Shown here one piece after another: positions 55,434 to 63,722 of a DNA stretch of 64,000 nt. A model generated the notes under the pieces. The model had not been told where the DNA came from and made no database searches. It worked only from the letters and a program-made list of their open reading frames with translations. Source of the stretch: Mycobacterium noviomagense (GTDB lineage: Bacteria > Actinomycetota > Actinomycetes > Mycobacteriales > Mycobacteriaceae). The DNA lies in contig NZ_AP022583.1 in the NCBI RefSeq assembly GCF_010731635.1, forward strand, positions 620,001 to 684,000. The letters run 5' to 3'. The translations under genes were made by a program, and so were the position numbers. Position 1 is the first letter of the stretch. Each line of letters opens with the position of its first letter.

Positions 55434-57071
55434 GTGTCGAGACGTGCCTCCAGTGGGTCACCCTGCGCATGCCCTGTGCTGGTGCTGGACGGCAACACGA
55501 AGCTGTCGCGGGAATCGCTGGGTAACAAGGGCTACGGCATTGCTGCGATGCGCAGGCAGGGTTTGCCGGTGCCGCCGGCGTTCTGCATCACCACCGACGT
55601 CGGCGCCCGGTACCTCTCTAGACCTGAGGCGACGATGGCCGCGATCTGGAAAGACGTACTGGACCACATCGGCTGGCTGGAAGCCCAGACCTCGCGGACG
55701 TTCGGCCGAGGGCCGAATCCGCTGCTGATCAGCGTGCGCTCCAGTGCGGCGCGGTCGATGCCGGGCATGATGGACACGGTGCTGGATCTGGGCATCGACG
55801 ACGCTGTCGAAGAAGCATTGGCAGCGCTCGGCACGGCGGCGTTCGCACGCGACACCCGGCAGCGGTTCAGCCGGATGTATCGCCGCATCGCCGGGGCGAC
55901 GGCCGGCGGTCCTGAGACGATCTCCGCGCCGGCCGATCCGTACACCCAGCTGCGGGCGGCGATTGAGGCGGTGTTCGCGTCGTGGAACTCGCCACGCGCG
56001 ATCACCTACCGCGCCCATCACGGCATCGACGACAGGGGCGGTACCGCGGTTGTCGTGCAATCGATGGTGTTCGGCAACCGGGACCCTAATTCGGGTGCGG
56101 GAGTGCTGTTTTCCCGCAACCCGATAACCGGCGCGGACGAGCGATTTGGTGAATGGCTGCCCGGCGGCCAAGGCGACGACGTGGTGTCGGGGACCTTCGA
56201 CGTCGAACCGATCGCCGCGCTGAGCGATGAACAACCGGCCGTTTACGACGAGCTGATAGCCGCGTCGCGCACGCTTGAACGGCTTGCTGGTGACGTCCAA
56301 GAAATCGAGTTCACCGTCGAACAAGGCAAGCTGTGGCTGCTGCAAACCCGGGCCGCGGAGCGTTCGGCGCAAGCGGCGGTGCGTTTGGCGCTGCAGTTGC
56401 GCCGCGAAGGCCTCATCGACGACGCCGAGGCGCTACGCAGAGTCACCCCCGCCCAAGTCGAGACACTGCTGCTGCCGTCGCTGCAGCCGGAGACCCGGTT
56501 GGCCGTAGCACTTTTAGCTAAGGGACTGCCCGCCAGCCCCGGTGTGGCATCGGGCCGCGCCTATACCGATATGGACGACGCGATGAACGCCGCCGACGCC
56601 GGTGAGGACGTCATCCTGGTGCGAAACCACACCAGCCCCGACGACGTCCACGGCATGCTGGCTGCGCGTGGCATCGTTACCGAGGTCGGCGGCGCCTCCA
56701 GTCACGCCGCGGTGGTCAGCCGGGAGCTTGGCAAGGTGGCCGTGGTGGGCTGCGGCGTCGGGGTCGTCGAATCGCTGGCCGGCAGGCTGGTGACTGTGGA
56801 CGGCAACCAAGGCGAAGTGCGCGAAGGCATCCTGGAGTTGTCCGCCTGGTCGGAGAACGACACTCCGGAGCTGCGGGAGTTAGCCGATATCGCACGGCGG
56901 ATAAGCCCGCTGCGCGCCCACGATGACGGGAATTATCCGAGGCTGCAGAAGAACTCGCTTGAGGCTGTACGCGCGGCTATGGCCAGCGGTCAGACGGACG
57001 TGGTGTCCACCAACCCCGTGGTCACCATGCTGGCGGCCTTGAGGCTTACCGAAGTGCCGGCTTCCCGATGA
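55434..57071 (+). CDS. PPDK-like ATP-grasp/phosphohistidine protein lacking the PEP domain (Rv1127c-like)
   Basis: This 545-aa protein matches the N-terminal and central parts of pyruvate phosphate dikinase. The ATP-grasp segment starts LSRESLGNKGYGIAAMRRQG and includes LLISVRSSAARSMPGMMDTVLDLG. The phosphohistidine domain has TEVGGASSHAAVVSRELGK (His in SSHAAV). The C-terminal PEP/pyruvate TIM barrel is missing, so the full PPDK reaction is not possible from this chain alone. The tail of about 70 residues is helical. It is coupled (ATGA) to a winged-helix protein. The GTG start is tentative. H37Rv Rv1127c (called ppdK) is similar. Confidence 0.85.
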   Translation: MSRRASSGSPCACPVLVLDGNTKLSRESLGNKGYGIAAMRRQGLPVPPAFCITTDVGARYLSRPEATMAAIWKDVLDHIGWLEAQTSRTFGRGPNPLLISVRSSAARSMPGMMDTVLDLGIDDAVEEALAALGTAAFARDTRQRFSRMYRRIAGATAGGPETISAPADPYTQLRAAIEAVFASWNSPRAITYRAHHGIDDRGGTAVVVQSMVFGNRDPNSGAGVLFSRNPITGADERFGEWLPGGQGDDVVSGTFDVEPIAALSDEQPAVYDELIAASRTLERLAGDVQEIEFTVEQGKLWLLQTRAAERSAQAAVRLALQLRREGLIDDAEALRRVTPAQVETLLLPSLQPETRLAVALLAKGLPASPGVASGRAYTDMDDAMNAADAGEDVILVRNHTSPDDVHGMLAARGIVTEVGGASSHAAVVSRELGKVAVVGCGVGVVESLAGRLVTVDGNQGEVREGILELSAWSENDTPELRELADIARRISPLRAHDDGNYPRLQKNSLEAVRAAMASGQTDVVSTNPVVTMLAALRLTEVPASR

Positions 57072-57673
57072 GTGAATTGGCCGTGTTGCAGGCGGTCCGC
57101 CTCAAGGGTCGGGTAACTCTGGCTGATCTGTCCGAGACCTTGGTTGAGGATCCGGCCGAGATTGCGCATACGGTCGAGCAGTTGACGAAGACGGGTCTGC
57201 TGGCTGACGACAAAGTTTTGAAGCTCACCCGCGAAGGCCGTGCCCGGCTCGACGAGTTGCTCGCCGAGGAGCGCAGGGATATCGACGGTGCTGCCCTGCT
57301 CGCTGCTTACGACGAGTTCCGCGCTGTCAACCGCGATTTCAAAGCGGCCATCACCGACTGGCAGCTCAAGGACGGCCAGCCCAACATGCACCGGGACGGC
57401 GAATACGACTCGGCCGTCCTCGCACGCATCGAGGATGTGCACCGGCGGGTGCTACCGATCATTGCTGCCGCGACGGCCCGATTGCCGCGGCTCAGCGCGT
57501 ATTCGGCTAAGTTGCAAAAAGCGCTGGACAAGGTTCGGGCGGGTGAGAACACCTGGTTGACCCGCCCACTCATCGACTCCTACCACACCGTGTGGTTCGA
57601 ACTGCACGAGGAGCTGATCGGCGCTGCGGGCCTGACCCGAGATGCCGAAGCCAAATCCGGCCACGCCGAATAG
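57068..57673 (+). CDS. Winged-helix protein paired with the PPDK-like gene (Rv1126c-like)
   Basis: This 201-aa protein has an N-terminal winged helix (about 1-65: LAVLQAVRLKGRVTLADLSETL, VEQLTKTGLLADDKVLKLTREG) and a helical C-terminal part with VNRDFKAAITDWQLKDG and HHxxR-like VHRRVLPIIAAATARLPRL. The start overlaps the stop of the PPDK-like gene, so the two proteins are made together. It may be a regulatory partner or a target of phosphotransfer. Same length as Rv1126c. Function unknown. Confidence 0.8.
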   Translation: MSELAVLQAVRLKGRVTLADLSETLVEDPAEIAHTVEQLTKTGLLADDKVLKLTREGRARLDELLAEERRDIDGAALLAAYDEFRAVNRDFKAAITDWQLKDGQPNMHRDGEYDSAVLARIEDVHRRVLPIIAAATARLPRLSAYSAKLQKALDKVRAGENTWLTRPLIDSYHTVWFELHEELIGAAGLTRDAEAKSGHAE

Positions 57674-57679
57674 CTTTCG

Positions 57680-58921
57680 CTACAGCGTGGCATCGAGCCT
57701 ATGCAGATACGCATCGATGTCGCCGATCGCCGACTCTGCCGCGTGCACGCTGATCGCGATGGTGTCACCGATGCCGTGCACCCCGTGGGTCAATCCCATC
57801 GCGGGAGAAAGCGCCGGAAAGCCGGCCGTCAGCACCACGGGCGCACCGCCGAAATGCAGATCCGCCGCGCCCCTGTTGACGCTGGACACCACCGTGTTGC
57901 CGGCGACCAGCTCGGGTCGGGCGTCCGGGTCGAACTGCGCGACACCCCAACGCAGCAGCGGCGCGGGTACCGCGGCGAAGGCCCGGTCGGCGGCCCGCGC
58001 CGCGGGATGCTCCGCACGCCGACGGCCATTGGCCAAGTCCCCGGCGATCCGCTCGACCCGTGCATCCGGGTCCAGTTGCGGGTACAGACCGACGACGACG
58101 TTACCGAAATGGTTATGCGCATGCCGCACACCGGGTTTGAGCATGGGCACCTCGGCGCCCAGCATGTCGGCATTGCCGCCCAGATGATTTGACAACGCGG
58201 TCGACACGGCACTGAGCACAGCGACGGTTACGGTCGGCCCGTGCAGCTGTGAACGGTGCCGCCGCAGCGTGCGCACGCTGCGGGCACCTTCCGGGCGCGC
58301 ATTGGTCGCCAACGCCGGTCGCGATCCCACCGGCGGCGCCAGCAGTCCAGAGCGGGTGTCCTTGACCAGCTGGTTGTGTGTTCGTGCGGCTTCGACGGCG
58401 CGCCGCGGCAGCCACCCTGGCGGCTGAGGCGTCACCGCGGGCACCGGCTCCGCCCGGCCGAAAAGCCGGGCAGCCATTGCCGAGGACCGCGCTCCGTCGC
58501 CCAGCGCGTGGGCGACTTGCATGACGCCGACGGTGCCCGTTGCGCTACTCGCAGGCATGCCGCGCACTCCGGTGAAAACGTGTAGCCGCCATGGCATCTT
58601 TCGGATGTCGAGCTGCTCGCCCGCCAGCCGCACCACAGCGTCCAGACAGCCATGCCAGGTGTCGTCGGGAAGCTCATGGCAGACCACCTGATCGGGTTCG
58701 ATGTCCGCCGGCACCCAGGTCGGGTAGGTGAGCACGCAACCGTCTTCGACCCGCATCGTGAGGTCCGGGCAGGACCGGGCACGGTCAGTGACCTCGTATA
58801 TTGCCCTTCCCAGGTCGTCCGGTTGGCCGCCGAACGCGTAGAGCAAGAATTGATCGTTGGGGATCTTGGTCGACATCCAATAAAACTGGGCGTCGACCGC
58901 CGCCATGCGGTGCTTCGTCAT
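57680..58921 (-). CDS. WS/DGAT-like acyltransferase-fold protein (Rv1125-like)
   Basis: This 413-aa protein resembles wax ester synthase / diacylglycerol acyltransferases: MAAVDAQFYWMSTK near the N terminus and the active-site-like VAHALGDGARSS. The first His of HHxxxDG is Ala here (VAHALGDG has a single His with the Asp), as in several mycobacterial relatives of unknown activity. The C-terminal part has a NxxxGNVVVGLYP segment. An upstream in-frame extension of about 87 codons lacks coding character. Homologue of Rv1125. Its role in storage lipid synthesis is plausible but not shown. Confidence 0.8.
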   Translation of the reverse strand: MTKHRMAAVDAQFYWMSTKIPNDQFLLYAFGGQPDDLGRAIYEVTDRARSCPDLTMRVEDGCVLTYPTWVPADIEPDQVVCHELPDDTWHGCLDAVVRLAGEQLDIRKMPWRLHVFTGVRGMPASSATGTVGVMQVAHALGDGARSSAMAARLFGRAEPVPAVTPQPPGWLPRRAVEAARTHNQLVKDTRSGLLAPPVGSRPALATNARPEGARSVRTLRRHRSQLHGPTVTVAVLSAVSTALSNHLGGNADMLGAEVPMLKPGVRHAHNHFGNVVVGLYPQLDPDARVERIAGDLANGRRRAEHPAARAADRAFAAVPAPLLRWGVAQFDPDARPELVAGNTVVSSVNRGAADLHFGGAPVVLTAGFPALSPAMGLTHGVHGIGDTIAISVHAAESAIGDIDAYLHRLDATL

Positions 58922-59049
58922 TAATCGTTTCCATGTTCGCCCGTTCGACCATACTTCGGAGGTCGCCGACGGTATGGGCGACTTGCAGCCGGTTCCCCGT
59001 GCTGATATGGCATACTCAGCACTTTTTCGGGATTGCGAGGACATAGCAG

Positions 59050-59154
59050 GTGGCCGCTGCGGACGAACTTCGGGTCGACTTGGAGACCTTGGCGCACTGC
59101 GTTTATGGGCTACGACCCGCCAGCGAACCCCATCAACACCACGAGTCCGCGTGA
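59050..59154 (+). pseudogene. 5' remnant of an ESX-type (EspC/DUF2580-like) gene
   Basis: GTG at 59050, behind a GAGGAC site, opens VAAADELRVDLETLAHC, which is the start of the small secreted-protein family with an EL-x-VD-x-x-x-L pattern (EspC/DUF2580-like type VII targets). After about 17 residues the meaningful sequence stops near base 59100. The frame then runs through hydrolase DNA in the wrong frame to a TGA at 59152-59154. The rest of this gene has been deleted. Confidence 0.6.
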
Positions 59155-59743
59155 TTTTTGGCGGATGATCAACGACGGCCAAGCCCGTGCCGGCGCGGCG
59201 AATCTCTCGTCATACCTGCAACACGTCCGCACCAACAATCCCACCGCGCATATCAGCCTGTTCGGGCACTCTTACGGCTCCTTGACGTCGTCGCTGGCTT
59301 TGCAACAGCTCAACGCCCAGGGCTTGCATCCAGTCAACGATGCGGTGTTTTACGGATCCCCGGGCCTTGAGCTCACCGACCCCAGTCAACTAGGGCTCGC
59401 TAATGGTCATGCCTACGTGATGCGGTCGATCGGTCATGACCTGATTCCCGAGGTGGGACCGCTTGCCCCATTCCACGGTTGGGGTGCCGACCCGTATAGC
59501 GGGATGATGCCGGAGTTATCCGCAGCCGCCGGGACCAGCCCCGACGGTATTGCGCGGGCGGGTGTGCTGAGCCATGCCGACTATCCTCGCGCGGTTATCG
59601 GACCAGGCGGCGAACCAGTGTTGAGAATGTCGGGTTATAACTTGGCGGTGATCGCCGCGGGGATAGCGGACCTTCCTGATGGTGGTAAGCAGTTGGTGAT
59701 GGCGCCGACGCCATTGAAGCCATATCCCCATACGGGAGGATGA
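59105..59743 (+). pseudogene. DUF1023 alpha/beta hydrolase, N-terminally truncated
   Basis: This is about 212 residues of the C-terminal hydrolase domain. The start of the conserved domain, MGYDPPANPINTTSP, is followed by SLFGHSYGSLTSSLAL with the nucleophile Ser in GHSYG, then GSPGLELTDPSQL and HGWGADPY. Full-length relatives in mycobacteria have a long N-terminal helical domain before this part. The 5' half is missing and the sequence joins a remnant of an EspC-like gene. An ATG at 59105 might still be translated, but a real function is doubtful. Confidence 0.65.
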
Positions 59744-60312
59744 TGATTCGAATCGCTGCAGGAATTGTGGGGATGGTGGTATGCATGTCGATTTCCGGTT
59801 GTGGCGCCGCCGATTCCGGGCCGCACGGCAATCCCGGGCCGCAGCGGGTGGCCGAGCTGGAGAACGGACTACGGTCGAAACCATCGTTTGAGACCGCGAA
59901 ATCCGAGTACACGTCGGCCATGAGCGAGATGGCAGACAAGGTCGCCGCCCTTGTGCCAGGAATGAAGTGGACGGTCGACGAGAATAGCTGGGACCACTGC
60001 GCCGGCGAGTACGTCTGGACCCGCGCTGTTCGGGTGTTCGAACGCATCGTTTTTGATCGCCGGATCCCTGACGAGATCTGGCCGAAGGCGCTGCAGATCG
60101 TCAAAGACGGCGCCGCCCGGTTCGGTGCCACGACTGTCAATGTTTTCGTCGACCAACCAGGCAATAAAGACCTCGCCATCTCTGGTTCTGGAGCCCAATT
60201 TCATTTCGGGACTGCGGTGCAGACGATCCTCACGGCTACATCGGACTGCCGTATGCGGGAGACCGACACTCAAACACCGACCTCGACGCCGAGCAGTCAG
60301 CCTCATCCGTAG
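59740..60312 (+). CDS. LppA-family lipoprotein
   Basis: This 190-aa lipoprotein has a signal peptide (IRIAAGIVGMVVCMSISGCGA) with the lipobox ISGC; the Cys lies near residue 21. The mature part contains a LppA-like pattern: VAALVPGMKWTVDENSW, ALQIVKDGAARFGATTVNVF and GSGAQFHFGTAVQTIL. It is probably anchored outside the cytoplasmic membrane. The ATG ATG pair overlaps the stop of the truncated hydrolase gene. It looks intact. M. tuberculosis LppA/LppB (Rv2543/Rv2544) are of the same family. Confidence 0.82.
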   Translation: MMIRIAAGIVGMVVCMSISGCGAADSGPHGNPGPQRVAELENGLRSKPSFETAKSEYTSAMSEMADKVAALVPGMKWTVDENSWDHCAGEYVWTRAVRVFERIVFDRRIPDEIWPKALQIVKDGAARFGATTVNVFVDQPGNKDLAISGSGAQFHFGTAVQTILTATSDCRMRETDTQTPTSTPSSQPHP

Positions 60313-60337
60313 TGCCGAACTGACCGACCACCATCCC

Positions 60338-60724
60338 ATGAGTCAGACCGCGAGACCGACTGAGCCCGAACGACCCTCTCACCGGACATCGTCCTACCAT
60401 CGGGGAAGCTACGGCCGTCGCTGGCTTGCAATACTGAACTGGATTCTGGCACTCCTTACAGTGCCGGCCGCGTTGTTGGTCATGGCGATAGGCTTCGCGG
60501 GTGCGATGTCCACTGATCGTTGCGCCTACCAATACTGTGCACACCAAGGCCCCCCAATGCCCATCTTCGTCGTGCTGTTTTACGGCGCTCCGGTGATTGC
60601 AGTGCTAACAATCGTTGTGTCCCGCCGGACCGCAAAGCGTGGCTGGGGCATCCTAATTCCCTTAGCCACCTATGTTGTCTTCGCCTGCGATATTGCTGTC
60701 CTTTACCTGACATTTCGGCCCTAA
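60338..60724 (+). CDS. Small membrane protein of unknown function
   Basis: This 128-aa protein has a basic N-terminal cytoplasmic-looking part and three hydrophobic helices (LNWILALLTVPAALLVMAIGF, MPIFVVLFYGAPVIAVLTIV and LIPLATYVVFACDIAVLYL). Two Cys residues in the loop TDRCAYQYCAHQG could form a disulfide. ATG at 60338; a longer in-frame upstream extension overlaps the lipoprotein gene and looks like shadow sequence. Downstream of the LppA-like gene by 25 bases. No known family is recognised. Confidence 0.7.
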   Translation: MSQTARPTEPERPSHRTSSYHRGSYGRRWLAILNWILALLTVPAALLVMAIGFAGAMSTDRCAYQYCAHQGPPMPIFVVLFYGAPVIAVLTIVVSRRTAKRGWGILIPLATYVVFACDIAVLYLTFRP

Positions 60725-60775
60725 CTATGAGCTCGGTGAATTGCTGCGGAACCCCACAGCCGACGCCCAGCCCGG

Positions 60776-61681
60776 TTAGCGCGCCGAACCGGTGAACTTC
60801 AGCACCGACTCGGCCGCCTTTTCCGGTTGATCGAGTTGCAAGAAGTGGCCGGCGTGTTCGACGACCGCCACGTCGCTGCCGTCGGGCAGCACCTTTGCCG
60901 CCCAGTGCGCAAAATCAGCTGTGGCGCAACCGTCGTCGCGGCCGTGCAGGTACAGGCTGGGCAACAGCGGTGGAGCAGTCCAGTACCGGTGCAGTCCGGC
61001 GTAGCGTGCGGGCGGGCGGGTGTTACGGATCGTGGCCCGGTACGGCCCCAAAGCGGCCCGCCAGCTCTCAGGGGTGCCGATCGCGGCGTCGACGTGGCGC
61101 AAATCCTCTTCGGCATCGTAGTTCGGAGACCATTGCCGCCACAACCGCGGCACCACCCACGACGCCGAACGCTCTGGCAGCCAAGGTAATTGGAAGTAAA
61201 GAATGTACCAGCTACGGGCCATCTGACGCGGCAGCTTCGCCACCAGCCGACCGACGTCGGGCACTCGACCGAGCGGACGAAACGCGGCCGCCGGCGGCAC
61301 CGACATGATCACTGCCTTGGCGAACGGGCTGTCCGGCATGGCGGCCAGACCCGTCGCCGCGATCGCGCCCCAGTCATGGCCGATCACCACGTCGCGCGCG
61401 CTACCGCCAGCCGCTGACCGCACCCGTAGCGCATCGTCCATCAACGCCCCGATGTGATAACTGCCGTCCGAGGGAATCGACGATGGGGCATAGCCCCGCA
61501 TGAAGGGGGCAACCACCCGCCAGCCCGCCTCGGCCAGTCGGGGCGCGAACTTGCGCCATCCATGGGCGGTGTCCGGGAATCCATGCAGGCACAACGCGAT
61601 CGGGCCGGTGGTCGGCCCCCAGGTCAGGGCTTTCAGCTCGACCTCGGGAGCCTGCACGTTGATCCAGGCTGGTTCGGTCAT
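60776..61681 (-). CDS. ephC: Epoxide hydrolase-like alpha/beta hydrolase EphC
   Basis: This 301-aa alpha/beta hydrolase has HGFPDTAHGW (oxyanion-hole HGxP), the nucleophile D103 in IGHDWGA, and a C-terminal HAGHFLQLD with the catalytic His. An Asp nucleophile in GHDWG is typical of epoxide hydrolases and dehalogenases. The Tyr pair of the cap domain is not located with confidence. The ATG at 61681 follows an AGGAT stretch. Homologue of Rv1124 (about 316 aa). Confidence 0.85.
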   Translation of the reverse strand: MTEPAWINVQAPEVELKALTWGPTTGPIALCLHGFPDTAHGWRKFAPRLAEAGWRVVAPFMRGYAPSSIPSDGSYHIGALMDDALRVRSAAGGSARDVVIGHDWGAIAATGLAAMPDSPFAKAVIMSVPPAAAFRPLGRVPDVGRLVAKLPRQMARSWYILYFQLPWLPERSASWVVPRLWRQWSPNYDAEEDLRHVDAAIGTPESWRAALGPYRATIRNTRPPARYAGLHRYWTAPPLLPSLYLHGRDDGCATADFAHWAAKVLPDGSDVAVVEHAGHFLQLDQPEKAAESVLKFTGSAR

Positions 61682-61694
61682 CACCTGATCCTTC

Positions 61695-62252
61695 TCACAC
61701 CGGGTCAAAGCCGGAAATCAACCACCGCTCGTCTATTTTGTCCAACGTCACCCGGACGCTGGAGGTAGCGTTGTTCGGCCGGGCGGTACCAATTGTGACG
61801 GTCTGATCGACGAACACCAAGACCACCGCGTGGTTTTCGGTTGCTGACACCGAAGCTGCGGCGGGGACAGTGGCCGCCGCCGTAACATGCTTTTCTTTTG
61901 CGTTCGGAATCAAAACTTCCCGGGTCACTTGGGTGTACGTTTCCCGGAACCCGCCGGTCAGCCGATCACGCGCAATCTGCACGTCCTTCTCGATCGTGTC
62001 GGGCGTAAACGACAGCAGTTCCGTCGCCGAATCCTTTGCCGCCAGCACCGATTCGGCGCGCGCAAGGTCAATATTCCGGACCGAGGAGTCGTGCCACTTC
62101 AACAGGGCCGCCGCGATGGCAAGCAGCAAAGCCAGGCTGGGAAGCAGACCATAGACCAGCACGCGCCACGAGTCGACACGACGCTCGGATCCGCCTTCGG
62201 GTTTCCTTGCGCCAGGGCGGTTCTCGGGTCCGTCGGGCTGCGGTTCGGTCAT
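61695..62252 (-). CDS. Mce-associated membrane protein (Mas type)
   Basis: This 185-aa protein has a single N-terminal membrane helix (VLVYGLLPSLALLLAIAAALL) and an extracytoplasmic part with the pattern RDRLTGGFRETYTQVTREVLIPNAKEKHV and LVFVDQTVTIGTARP. This matches the Mce-associated proteins encoded beside mce operons and as orphan pairs (Rv1363c/Rv1362c). The ATG overlaps the stop of a second, similar gene upstream (ATGA). Orphan Mas proteins can stabilise Mce lipid importers elsewhere in the genome. Confidence 0.85.
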   Translation of the reverse strand: MTEPQPDGPENRPGARKPEGGSERRVDSWRVLVYGLLPSLALLLAIAAALLKWHDSSVRNIDLARAESVLAAKDSATELLSFTPDTIEKDVQIARDRLTGGFRETYTQVTREVLIPNAKEKHVTAAATVPAAASVSATENHAVVLVFVDQTVTIGTARPNNATSSVRVTLDKIDERWLISGFDPV

Positions 62253-62836
62253 GACAGGAATGCGACGTTGGAGACCTTTGGCCCGTCGCCCAGTTTGCGC
62301 ACGGTGATACGCATCCGCAAGGCCTGGGGCTCTTGCTGCGCGCTGCCGGAGTTTACGCTCTTCACGGTAACCGCCACCAGCACCCGTCCCTCGTCGCGGG
62401 TCTGGTATTCCACTCCCGCCTCGGTGACGGTACCGGCCGACCTTGACTGCGAGCGTTTGACGGTGTCAATGAACGAGCGCGATCGATGAGAGAAGCTGTC
62501 GTAGAAGGTTCCCGTCGCCGAACCCAGAATCCGTTGCACGTCGGCGTCGACATGCTGGTAGTCGAACGTGGTGAGGTTGACCGCACCCTGCCGACCAGCC
62601 TGCAGGAACAGGTCGCGCTGCACCTCCGCGGTATGGGACTCGTAGGCGCGGAAACCCAGCCACCCCACCAGGGCGGCCAATACCACCACGCTTGTCAGCC
62701 CGACGGCCAACGCCCACCGCTCGGGCAAGATGGCCCGGTACGGGGGCGGGACATGGCTTGTGTCTGTTGCCGCAGTTTCGGGTTTGCCGTCTGTGGTCGA
62801 CCCGCTCAACTCCGGGTCCACTGCATCGTCTGCCAC
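62249..62836 (-). CDS. Mce-associated membrane protein (Mas type), second copy
   Basis: This 195-aa protein has a cytoplasmic acidic N terminus, a membrane helix (WALAVGLTSVVVLAALVGWL) and an outer part with FLQAGRQGAVNLTTFDYQHVD, ATGTFYDSFSHR and VEYQTRDEGRVLVAVTV. The NLTTFDYQH wording is typical of Mas proteins. The GTG at 62836 follows AGGAG at a good distance, preferred over an ATG 30 codons upstream. Coupled to the next Mas gene; divergent from the tetR at 63016. Confidence 0.83.
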   Translation of the reverse strand: MADDAVDPELSGSTTDGKPETAATDTSHVPPPYRAILPERWALAVGLTSVVVLAALVGWLGFRAYESHTAEVQRDLFLQAGRQGAVNLTTFDYQHVDADVQRILGSATGTFYDSFSHRSRSFIDTVKRSQSRSAGTVTEAGVEYQTRDEGRVLVAVTVKSVNSGSAQQEPQALRMRITVRKLGDGPKVSNVAFLS

Positions 62837-63015
62837 GCTTTGCTCCTGTTCGGCCGCTTCCTGACGGATCGGCCGGCATACAGCTGCCGGTACGGTCCAA
62901 CGTACGTCCACGCGGTCGTTCTGCACTCGGCGAGGCCGACCCGAGCCGGCGACGTCGCGGCCAGAGTCATGCTCTGCCCAGGTTGCGGGGTGGCGGGCCG
63001 CGTTACCGTCTTCTT

Positions 63016-63648
63016 ATGGCGACTTCCGCCCGGACGCCCATGGACGGCGTCCCGAGCGTCGGCCGCGACGGGCCTCCCACCCGCCGCTGGGCGAAAACGG
63101 ATGCGACGCAAGGGCGCATCCTCGACGCCGCGACCGATGTCTTCGCGGCCAAGGGTTTCACCGCCGCCACGATGGCGGACGTGGTGGCCGCGTCGGGCGC
63201 CAGCATCGGCAGCATCTATCACCACTTCGGCGGAAAGAAAGAGCTGTTTTTGGCCATCTTCGAGCAGATGGCCCAGGCCGTCGACGGCCGTATCGAAGCG
63301 ATGCTGCACCAAGCCGACGAGCGGGTCGACCGCCGGCGCATATTCGAACTGCACGTGCGGGCATACCTGGAGGCGATGTGGGAAAACCGGCGCGCAGCCA
63401 GAGTGCTGGTGTCCGACGACACACCGGCGGGGTTTGAGAGCGCGCGGCGCAAACGCATGACTGCAGCCTTCGGCAGTTGGATGTCTGTACTGGAGTTGGA
63501 CGACTCGCTGGGTGCTCAGCTACTGCGCCGCGTTCTGGTGGCGACCATGGCGGAGTCGTCGCTGATGGCGGCCGAGTGCGAGCACCGCAGCGAGGTGACG
63601 GCGATTATCGAGGCGACGATCGAATGGATCGACCGGCTGATCGGGTGA
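63016..63648 (+). CDS. TetR-family regulator
   Basis: This 210-aa regulator has a clear HTH at about 28-75 (RILDAATDVFAAKGFTAATM, DVVAASGASIGSIYHHFGGK) and a helical ligand domain. The mRNA may be leaderless: TACCGT at 63004-63009 is a TANNNT -10 element placed six bases before the ATG, with no ribosome-binding site. A TetR operator of 21 bases lies directly downstream in front of an amidohydrolase gene, which is a likely target. Confidence 0.88.
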   Translation: MATSARTPMDGVPSVGRDGPPTRRWAKTDATQGRILDAATDVFAAKGFTAATMADVVAASGASIGSIYHHFGGKKELFLAIFEQMAQAVDGRIEAMLHQADERVDRRRIFELHVRAYLEAMWENRRAARVLVSDDTPAGFESARRKRMTAAFGSWMSVLELDDSLGAQLLRRVLVATMAESSLMAAECEHRSEVTAIIEATIEWIDRLIG

Positions 63649-63667
63649 TCAAACCTACGCCAAGGCG

Positions 63668-63696
63668 TTGACGGTATTAGAATCTGATTCTAATAT
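63668..63696 (+). promoter_or_regulatory. Promoter with overlapping TetR operator before the amidohydrolase gene
   Basis: TTGACG (63668-63673) and TAATAT (63691-63696), 17 bases apart, form a near-consensus sigma-A promoter. A perfect dyad with arms TATTAGAAT and ATTCTAATA around CTG (63675-63695) covers the spacer and most of the -10 element. Binding of the adjacent TetR here would block RNA polymerase. The site is 29 bases before the amidohydrolase start. Confidence 0.8.
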
Positions 63697-63722
63697 GGGG
63701 CTTCACTCGCCAAGGAAGCGCT

